Below, piece by piece: positions 6,302-12,382 of a stretch of 14,032 nucleotides of DNA. Below the pieces are notes generated by a model that was not told the DNA's origin, searched no databases, and worked only from the letters and a program-made list of their open reading frames with translations. The DNA comes from CAZDML01 sp964506645 (GTDB lineage: Bacteria; Elusimicrobiota; Elusimicrobia; 2-01-FULL-59-12), in assembly GCA_964506645.1 (NCBI GenBank), contig CAZDML010000049.1, positions 1-14,032 on the forward strand, given 5' to 3'. A program made the position numbers and the translations under genes. Positions within the stretch are counted from its first letter, which is position 1, and the number at the start of each line of letters is the position of its first letter.

Positions 6302-7156
6302 ATGGCTGATGCAGCGGTATTTAAATCGGAAGTAAAACCTGACTGGTGCCCGGGATGCGGCGATTACGGTGTTCTGAACTCGCTTCAGAAGGCCTGCGCT
6401 GATCTTAATCTGAACCCCAAAGACATCATGGTGGTTTCGGGCATTGGCTGCTCTTCAAACTTGCCTGGCTTTTTTAATTCCTACGGCATGCACACGCTGC
6501 ACGGACGCGGCGTGGCTGTGGCCAATGGCGTGAAACTTGGCAACCACGACCTGACGGTCATCGCCTGCGGCGGTGACGGCGATGGTTACGGCATCGGTGT
6601 GGGACATCTGATCCACTCGATGCGCCGAAACTTGGATATGACCTATGTGGTCATGGACAACCAAATCTACGGTCTCACCACGGGTCAGACCTCGCCGACC
6701 ACGGAACAAAACGTGAAGACGAAGTCGACCCCGCAGGGAAATCTGGAACAACCGCTCAACCCCATCATGCTTGCGCTGGCCTCCGGCGCATCCTTTGTGG
6801 CCCGCGGCTTCTCCGGCGAACCGCTGCATCTGGCCGAACTCTACAAACAAGCGATCCAACACAAAGGCTTCGCCATTGTGGACGTGTTCAGCCCCTGCGT
6901 CACGTATAACAAGGTGAATACCTATCCGTGGTTCAAAGAGCGCGTTTACAAGCTCGAAGATGAAAACCACGATCGCACGAACTTTGATTTAGCGATGAAG
7001 AAAGCTCCGGAATGGGGCGCGCGTATTCCCATCGGCGTGTTCTACGCCAAGGAACGCCCGACTTACGAGGAAGGCGAAACCGCGATGGCCAATGGCGCCA
7101 TGTCCAAACTGTCGCCGAAGCCACTCGATCCGTCCATTCTTCTGGAGTTCGTATAA
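6302..7156 (+). CDS. korB: 2-oxoacid:ferredoxin oxidoreductase, beta subunit
   Basis: 284-residue ThDP-binding subunit paired with the upstream gamma-alpha fusion. The N-terminal WCPGCGDYG gives C16 and C19; with C50 (GIGCSS) and C199 (FSPCVTYN) these are the four expected ligands of the single [4Fe-4S] cluster in this class. The ThDP/Mg2+ motif runs from GDGDGYGIGVGH (91-102) to the MDNQIYGLTTGQTSPTT segment (118-134). No separate ferredoxin-like delta subunit is encoded nearby, as usual for the two-subunit type. AAGGAG (6287-6292) lies 9 bases before the ATG, 21 bp after korA. As an oxygen-sensitive Fe-S enzyme it is a plausible client of the flanking assembly genes. Confidence 0.92.
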   Translation: MADAAVFKSEVKPDWCPGCGDYGVLNSLQKACADLNLNPKDIMVVSGIGCSSNLPGFFNSYGMHTLHGRGVAVANGVKLGNHDLTVIACGGDGDGYGIGVGHLIHSMRRNLDMTYVVMDNQIYGLTTGQTSPTTEQNVKTKSTPQGNLEQPLNPIMLALASGASFVARGFSGEPLHLAELYKQAIQHKGFAIVDVFSPCVTYNKVNTYPWFKERVYKLEDENHDRTNFDLAMKKAPEWGARIPIGVFYAKERPTYEEGETAMANGAMSKLSPKPLDPSILLEFV

Positions 7157-7182
7157 ACGCTACTGCCTCGGAGGAGGTTCAG

Positions 7183-7503
7183 ATGATTGCTCTCACTCCC
7201 ACAGCCGCCAGCGAAATTAAGCGGCTGTTGACTAAAGAAAATAAACCCGAATTAGGGCTTCGCATCGGGGTACGCCCGGGCGGATGCTCGGGCATGTCCT
7301 ACATGCTCGGCTTCGACAACATCCACGATGGGGACAAAGTTGAAAACATCGAAGGCATTCAAATCTTCGTGGATCAAAAGAGTGTCCCCTATTTGCAGGG
7401 GCTAAGCCTCGACTACACCGACGGCCTGCAGGGTAAGGGGTTTACGTTTTCCAATCCCAACGCCACGCGGAGCTGCGGCTGCGGGGAATCTTTCTCGGTT
7501 TAA
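7183..7503 (+). CDS. erpA: A-type Fe-S carrier protein (ErpA/IscA/SufA family)
   Basis: 106 residues, the standard size of HesB-like A-type carriers, which take clusters from the scaffold and hand them, often as [4Fe-4S], to target enzymes. The three invariant cysteines are present: C35 in RPGGCSGMSY, and C98 and C100 in the C-terminal SCGCGESF. The start at 7183 is set by a strong AGGAGG (7172-7177) five bases upstream; the longer in-frame opening inside korB is an artefact of the open frame. It sits 26 bp after korB and 3 bp before the next gene. The subfamily (ErpA versus SufA or IscA) cannot be fixed by eye, so the symbol is indicative only. Confidence 0.92.
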   Translation: MIALTPTAASEIKRLLTKENKPELGLRIGVRPGGCSGMSYMLGFDNIHDGDKVENIEGIQIFVDQKSVPYLQGLSLDYTDGLQGKGFTFSNPNATRSCGCGESFSV

Positions 7504-7506
7504 TCC

Positions 7507-7761
7507 GTGGAGATTCTAGATCCGCGCGATTTCTTCTCGAAAGAGATGTTCCGGGAAAAAGACTTTCGTGAGTCCGTCTCCCGGTTCGATTGGTCGAAGT
7601 ACAAGGGCAAGCCGGTTCTTATTGAAGGCTGCGGCAGCGTAACGATTCCTACCTGGGCGTTCCTGGTTCTTACAGCGGAACTTGCTCCTCACGCGAAATC
7701 GATCAGCTACGGAGAAACGGCCCGACCCATACCCGTTATGGGCAAGCTCGGCGGATCTTAA
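7507..7761 (+). CDS. Half-length DUF2480-like protein of unknown function
   Basis: 84 residues from a GTG at 7507, three bases after the erpA stop; there is no clear ribosome binding site, so coupling is likely (ATG at residue 14 is an alternative start). The pattern EKDFRESVSRFDWSKYKGK, then VLIEGCGSVTIPTWAF (with C42), then LAPHAKSISYGE and a PIPV-type ending, resembles DUF2480 proteins, which as I recall them are about 165 residues with two similar halves and sit near suf genes in Bacteroidota. Here only one such unit is present. No signal peptide or membrane segment is evident. Its place between an A-type carrier and Mrp suggests a role in Fe-S metabolism by association only. Family assignment is from memory of the motif pattern. 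Confidence 0.7.
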   Translation: MEILDPRDFFSKEMFREKDFRESVSRFDWSKYKGKPVLIEGCGSVTIPTWAFLVLTAELAPHAKSISYGETARPIPVMGKLGGS

Positions 7762-7770
7762 ATTTCATCT

Positions 7771-8595
7771 ATGCCACCTAAAAACTTACCACCCGGCATT
7801 AAACACATTATCGCTGTCGCCAGCGGCAAAGGCGGCGTGGGGAAAAGCACGACCTCCGTCAATCTAGCGATCGCACTTCAACTCACCGGTGCCAAGGTCG
7901 GCATCTTGGACGCCGACGTTTACGGCCCCAACATCCCCATGATGATGGGCATCCCGGAAACCGAGCGCCCCAACGTCAACGACAAGCAGGAACTCGTTCC
8001 CTTTGAAGGCCATGGCATCAAAGTCATGTCGCTTGCTTTCTTGGTCGATCCTGGGAAGGCGGTTATCTGGCGCGGACCGATGCTGCACAATCTGATCAAT
8101 CAATTTGTCATGCGCGTTGAATGGGGGGAATTGGATTACCTCGTGGTAGACCTTCCACCGGGAACCGGCGATGCCCCGCTCAGCCTGATTCAAATTGTGC
8201 CGCTTTCCGGTGCGGTGGTCGTGACCACGCCCCAGCAAGTCGCCCAATCGGACGTGCGGCGGTCCATGACCATGTTCAGCGAAGTGCGTGTGCCGGTGTT
8301 TGGGATTATTGAAAACATGTCGGGTCTCGATTGCCCGAATTGCAAAACCCATATTGATCTCTATGACGGCAAAGGCGGCGAAACCTTAAGCAGCGAATTT
8401 CATGTACCCCTTTTAGCCAAAGTCCCGTTCCACCCTTCCGTGGGCCAGGGCGGCGATCAAGGCAAACCGATCACACTGACACACCCCGACTCAGCGCAAG
8501 GCAAGGCTTTCCGCCAGGCGGCTCAGCGCGTGATTGACGCGGTGAGAGCGGCAGCTCCGCAGGAAGCGGCAGCGCCCGTCATCCAGATCGACTAA
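7771..8595 (+). CDS. mrp: Mrp/ApbC (NBP35-type) P-loop Fe-S carrier ATPase
   Basis: 274-residue cytosolic ATPase of the Mrp/Nbp35 group, which binds a bridging [4Fe-4S] cluster as a dimer and transfers it to apoproteins. It shows the deviant Walker A SGKGGVGKST (18-27), the switch segment DADVYGPNIP (47-56), VVDLPPGTGDAPLS (125-138) and the cluster-binding CPNC (C188, C191) after ENMSGLD. The N-terminal MIP18 domain found in many bacterial Mrp proteins is absent; a separate SufT-type gene lies upstream in the same run. The C-terminus ends in an Ala-rich tail. It starts 9 bp after the previous stop with only a poor ribosome binding site, so translation may be coupled. It lies immediately before two [4Fe-4S] enzymes, thiC and nadA; Mrp/ApbC was first linked to thiamine synthesis and ThiC activity. 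Confidence 0.95.
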   Translation: MPPKNLPPGIKHIIAVASGKGGVGKSTTSVNLAIALQLTGAKVGILDADVYGPNIPMMMGIPETERPNVNDKQELVPFEGHGIKVMSLAFLVDPGKAVIWRGPMLHNLINQFVMRVEWGELDYLVVDLPPGTGDAPLSLIQIVPLSGAVVVTTPQQVAQSDVRRSMTMFSEVRVPVFGIIENMSGLDCPNCKTHIDLYDGKGGETLSSEFHVPLLAKVPFHPSVGQGGDQGKPITLTHPDSAQGKAFRQAAQRVIDAVRAAAPQEAAAPVIQID

Positions 8596-8612
8596 TCCGA
8601 GGAGGCATTTCC

Positions 8613-9941
8613 ATGACCCAGCTCGAATCCGCACGCCAAGGCATTATCACTCCCGAAATGAAGCGTGTCGCTGAAAAAGAAAATGTGACAGCGGAATTTA
8701 TACGCGATGAAATCGCGTCGGGCCGTTTAATTATCCCGGCCAACATCAACCATTTAAAGTACCGCCTCGATCCCACGGGGATCGGCATCGGCGTCAGCTG
8801 CAAGATTAACGCCAATATTGGCAATTCGGCCACGACCTCCGACATCGATGGAGAACTGGAAAAGCTCCATATGGCCATTCACTACGGCTCCGATACGGTC
8901 ATGGATCTTTCGACCGGCGGCGATTTAGACGAAATTCGCTCCGCGATTATTCAAGCCAGCACAGTTCCACTGGGAACTGTCCCCATCTATCAGGCGTTAG
9001 AACAAGTGGGCAAAATTGAAGACCTCTCCTGGCCGCTGATGCGCGACGTGTTAGAAAAGCAGGCAAAGCAAGGCGTCGATTACTTCACGATCCATGCCGG
9101 CGTACTTCAGGCGCACATTCCCTATACCCGCCAGCGTATCACCGGGATTGTTAGCCGGGGCGGCTCGATTATGGCGCAATGGATGACAGCCCACAAGCAG
9201 GAGAATTTCCTCTATACGCATTTTGACGAGATCTCTGAAATTCTACGCGCCTATGACGTGAGCTACAGCTTGGGCGACGGGCTGCGTCCCGGATGTTTAG
9301 CCGATGCGTCCGATGCCGCTCAATTTGCTGAACTCGACACGCTGGGTGAACTCACCGAACGTTCCTGGAAATCAGGGGTTCAAGTCATGATTGAAGGCCC
9401 GGGACACGTTCCCGCGAACCAAATCGCCATGAACGTGGAACGTCAACAAAAAGTGTGTAAAGGTGCTCCTTTCTATGTGCTGGGGCCGCTCGTCACCGAT
9501 ATTGCTCCGGCCTATGATCACATTACCTCCGCCATCGGAGCGACTATGGCCGGAACAGCAGGTGCCGCGCTCCTGTGCTACGTGACCCCAGCCGAACATT
9601 TGAGCTTGCCCAACGCTCAGGACGTTCGTCAGGGCGTGATCGCCTACAAGATCGCCGCGCATGCCTCGGACATTGCTCGCAATCGCCCAGGCGCCCGTGA
9701 CCGAGATGATGAACTCTCTCGTGCCCGCTTTAACTTTGACTGGAATCGCCAGTTCGCGCTCTCTCTCGATCCGGAAGCGGCAAAAGAAAAGCACGATTCC
9801 ACATTGCCTCAAGATGGATTTAAAGACGCTCCGTTCTGCTCCATGTGCGGACCGAAGTTCTGCGCGATGAAGATTACACAGGATGCCCGCGCGTTAGAAG
9901 ACGCTCAGACCGAGAAAACGCTCGAAAAGGCCGGCGTCTAA
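8613..9941 (+). CDS. thiC: Phosphomethylpyrimidine synthase ThiC
   Basis: Radical-SAM enzyme that converts aminoimidazole ribotide to HMP phosphate, the pyrimidine precursor of thiamine. At 442 residues it is the short form without the extra N-terminal domain of enterobacterial ThiC (about 630). Motifs include IPANINHLKYRLDPTGIG, KINANIGNSATTSD (64-77), DLSTGGDLDEIR, EGPGHVP and DHITSAIG. The C-terminal cluster motif CSMCGPKFC (C409, C412, C417; CX2CX4C) binds the [4Fe-4S]-SAM centre. AGGAGG (8600-8605) lies 7 bases before the ATG. Only 17 bp separate it from mrp, so there is no room for the TPP riboswitch often found upstream of thiC. The thiamine made would serve the ThDP enzymes KorB and IlvB of the same run. 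Confidence 0.97.
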   Translation: MTQLESARQGIITPEMKRVAEKENVTAEFIRDEIASGRLIIPANINHLKYRLDPTGIGIGVSCKINANIGNSATTSDIDGELEKLHMAIHYGSDTVMDLSTGGDLDEIRSAIIQASTVPLGTVPIYQALEQVGKIEDLSWPLMRDVLEKQAKQGVDYFTIHAGVLQAHIPYTRQRITGIVSRGGSIMAQWMTAHKQENFLYTHFDEISEILRAYDVSYSLGDGLRPGCLADASDAAQFAELDTLGELTERSWKSGVQVMIEGPGHVPANQIAMNVERQQKVCKGAPFYVLGPLVTDIAPAYDHITSAIGATMAGTAGAALLCYVTPAEHLSLPNAQDVRQGVIAYKIAAHASDIARNRPGARDRDDELSRARFNFDWNRQFALSLDPEAAKEKHDSTLPQDGFKDAPFCSMCGPKFCAMKITQDARALEDAQTEKTLEKAGV

Positions 9942-9945
9942 AACG

Positions 9946-10860
9946 TTGACTCAGGACCTGGCGGACCGCATTCAGGCACTCAAGAAAGAGCGAAACGCCG
10001 TTATTCTGGCACACAATTATCAGTTGGGCGACGTTCAGGACGTTGCCGATTACGTGGGAGATTCTCTCGGTCTTTCCCAAATGGCTGCCAAAACGAACGC
10101 CGATGTGATCGTATTCTGCGGCGTGCATTTCATGGCAGAGACCGCCAGCATCTTAAGCCCGACGAAAAAGGTGCTGATCCCCGATTTAGAAGCCGGTTGT
10201 TCTTTGTCAGACATGATTACCGCCGATGCCCTTCGCGCCTGGAAAGCCGAACACCCGGGCGCGGTGGTTGTGGCCTATGTGAACACCTCGGCCGAAGTCA
10301 AAGCCGAAAGCGATTACTGCTGCACCTCAGGCAACGCAGTGAAAGTGGTCGAATCAATTCCTGCGGATAAAGAAATTCTCTTTGTGCCGGATCAATACCT
10401 CGGCAATTTCGTTCGCGAAAAAACGGGCCGCAAAATTCATCTCTGGCCCGGATACTGCGGTGTGCATTCACAAATGACGCCTGAGCAGGTTGAAAAACTG
10501 AGAGCGGAGCACCCCAAAGCAGAGTTTTTGATTCACCCGGAATGCGGCTGTACGACCAAGCACATCCGCCAAACGGATCAGCTGCTTTCGACCGAAGGTA
10601 TTTTGAAACGCCCCGCTGTTTCGCCCGCGTCCGAATTTTTAATCGCGACCGAAACCGGAATCCTTCACCGGCTGCACAAGACGTACCCGGACAAAACATT
10701 TACTCCGGTCATGCCCAATGCGGTATGCGGTTTCATGAAGCGTATCACCCTGGAAAAAGTGCTCTGGTCTTTAGAAGATTTGAAATACGAAGTGAAAGTC
10801 CCGCCGGAACTTGCGATGCGGGCGAAAAAGGCGATCGACCGAATGGTCGCCATCGCATAA
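9946..10860 (+). CDS. nadA: Quinolinate synthase NadA
   Basis: Condenses iminoaspartate with dihydroxyacetone phosphate to quinolinate in de novo NAD synthesis, using an oxygen-sensitive [4Fe-4S] cluster. 304 residues, a normal length. The three homologous segments of the family are visible (AVILAHNYQLGDVQDVADYVGDS near the N-terminus, split here as AVILAHNYQLGD and VQDVADYVGDS). The ligand cysteines are C85 (EAGCSLSDM), C171 (WPGYCGVHSQ) and C261 (PNAVCGFMKR). Also conserved are IHPECGC and the TETGILHRL segment. The start is a TTG four bases after the thiC stop. It fits the expected N-terminus of short NadA proteins, but the ribosome binding site is poor. nadB and nadC are not in the window. 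Another Fe-S client directly behind mrp and thiC. Confidence 0.96.
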   Translation: MTQDLADRIQALKKERNAVILAHNYQLGDVQDVADYVGDSLGLSQMAAKTNADVIVFCGVHFMAETASILSPTKKVLIPDLEAGCSLSDMITADALRAWKAEHPGAVVVAYVNTSAEVKAESDYCCTSGNAVKVVESIPADKEILFVPDQYLGNFVREKTGRKIHLWPGYCGVHSQMTPEQVEKLRAEHPKAEFLIHPECGCTTKHIRQTDQLLSTEGILKRPAVSPASEFLIATETGILHRLHKTYPDKTFTPVMPNAVCGFMKRITLEKVLWSLEDLKYEVKVPPELAMRAKKAIDRMVAIA

Positions 10861-10870
10861 AGGAAACGTT

Positions 10871-12364
10871 ATGAGCTTAAAAGTGACTGCCCAAGAATGG
10901 AAAAGCTGGAAGACGTCGAAAGACATCGTGGCTCTTTTTTCCTTTCAGGAAGAGATTCCTCAACTCCTGGGAACCCCAAAAGATGAAAACCACAAACACC
11001 TGGCCCAGATCGCCAAGGAAGACGGTTTTAAAGCACAGGCCGGGGAAACCTTTTTGTGCCGTCCGCCGCGCGGCATCCCCGCCACACGCGTTCTGCTGAT
11101 TGGATTGGGCAAACAATCAGAATTTACAACAGATGTTTTGCGCCGCGCCTCCGCCAAAGCAGTAAAAGCCGCCGAAGCGGCAGGCCTGTCGGAACTTGCC
11201 GTGCGCGCTCCGGAACTGGCGAAAGGCGTCTCAGAATATCTTCAGGAAATTCAGGCCCTTGCCGAAGGCCTGTACCTGGGAACCTATAAGTTCACCAAGC
11301 ACAAAACGCCTGTGACCGATGCAGCGAAGCCGCTGGCCCATATTATTTTGCTGGTCGAAGGCGTGTCGAGCAATGTCACCAAAGGCATTGAACGAGCCGA
11401 GCTCTTTAGCCGGGCCACGATGCTGGCGCGCGATCTCATCAATGAGCCGCCCACCCGCATGAATCCGGAGATTCTGGCCCGAACAGCCACACAGTCGGTG
11501 AAGAAACCCATCACCGTGAAGGTGTATGAGAAAAAGGATCTTGAGAAAATGGGCATGGGCGGTATCCTAGGCGTCGGAGCCGGCAGCGCGGTTCCGCCGT
11601 GTCTGGTGGAACTTGGCTACAAACCTCCGAAAAAGGCCCGCAAAGTGGTAGCGCTGGTGGGCAAAGGCATCACGTTTGATTCTGGCGGATTGTCACTAAA
11701 GCCCGCCGCCTCGATGGAAACAATGAAAGACGATATGTCCGGTGCTGCCACTGTGCTTGCGGTGATGTCGGTTCTGGCAGACCTCGATTTAGAAATTGAA
11801 GTGCGAGGTTATCTGGCCATTGCAGAAAACATGCCGGGGGGCCATGCGACCAAACCCGGTGACGTTTTGAAGTCATTTAATGGGAAGACGATTGAAGTAC
11901 TTAACACGGACGCCGAAGGCCGCTTGGTGCTAGCCGATGCGCTGTCCTACGCGGCTTCGAAGAAGCCCGATCTCATTATCGATGTGGCCACGCTCACAGG
12001 CGCCTGCGTTGTGGCCCTCGGTGCACTCTACAGCGCGATCATGGCCAACACGCCGACCCTCATTCAGGGGCTCATCAACGCCGGCGAAAAAGCGGGGGAA
12101 AAATTCTGGGAATTGCCGCTCGCCAAAGAATATCAACCAGACATTAAGAGCAAAATTGCCGATGTCCAGAATATCGGCGCCAAGCGCGGTGAAGCCGGAA
12201 CGATTATCGGCGGGCTCTTCCTCCAGGAATTTGTCGATGGAACGTCCTGGGCGCACATCGATATTGCCGGCCCATCGTGGACGTCCAGCGACACGGCGCT
12301 GTGCCCGACAGGCGCCACCGGAAATCCGGTGCGCACCCTGCTACATTATTTAGAAACGTTGTAA
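10871..12364 (+). CDS. pepA: Leucyl aminopeptidase (M17 family)
   Basis: 497-residue cytosolic dimetal aminopeptidase that releases N-terminal residues in peptide turnover. The N-terminal domain (about 1-165) is variable. The catalytic domain carries the M17 hallmarks: GKGITFDSGGLSLKPA (K265, D270, catalytic K277), KDDMSGAA (D288) and NTDAEGRLVLADAL (D347, E349, R351), that is, all metal ligands and catalytic residues. The DLINEPPTRMNPE segment is also typical. The start at 10871 is set by AAAGGA (10859-10864) six bases upstream and is preferred to an in-frame opening inside nadA. It has no Fe-S cluster and looks like a housekeeping gene carried along in the operon; some PepA proteins also bind DNA, but nothing here tests that. 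Confidence 0.95.
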   Translation: MSLKVTAQEWKSWKTSKDIVALFSFQEEIPQLLGTPKDENHKHLAQIAKEDGFKAQAGETFLCRPPRGIPATRVLLIGLGKQSEFTTDVLRRASAKAVKAAEAAGLSELAVRAPELAKGVSEYLQEIQALAEGLYLGTYKFTKHKTPVTDAAKPLAHIILLVEGVSSNVTKGIERAELFSRATMLARDLINEPPTRMNPEILARTATQSVKKPITVKVYEKKDLEKMGMGGILGVGAGSAVPPCLVELGYKPPKKARKVVALVGKGITFDSGGLSLKPAASMETMKDDMSGAATVLAVMSVLADLDLEIEVRGYLAIAENMPGGHATKPGDVLKSFNGKTIEVLNTDAEGRLVLADALSYAASKKPDLIIDVATLTGACVVALGALYSAIMANTPTLIQGLINAGEKAGEKFWELPLAKEYQPDIKSKIADVQNIGAKRGEAGTIIGGLFLQEFVDGTSWAHIDIAGPSWTSSDTALCPTGATGNPVRTLLHYLETL

Positions 12365-12382
12365 TCCAACAAGGAGAACATC

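Noticed and set aside
6455..6970. 171-codon minus-strand open frame opposite korB
   Set aside because: The + strand carries unambiguous ThDP and Fe-S motifs throughout; the antisense peptide looks like nothing coherent.
7012..7182. N-terminal extension of the A-type carrier inside korB
   Set aside because: It is read in the wrong frame of korB. The AGGAGG at 7172-7177 fixes the start at 7183, giving the standard 106-residue protein.
8596..8612. TPP riboswitch upstream of thiC
   Set aside because: Seventeen bases are far too few for the aptamer, and the mrp coding sequence upstream is intact.
10811..10870. Upstream in-frame opening for pepA inside nadA
   Set aside because: It overlaps the conserved end of NadA and has no ribosome binding site; ATG 10871 has AAAGGA at the right distance.
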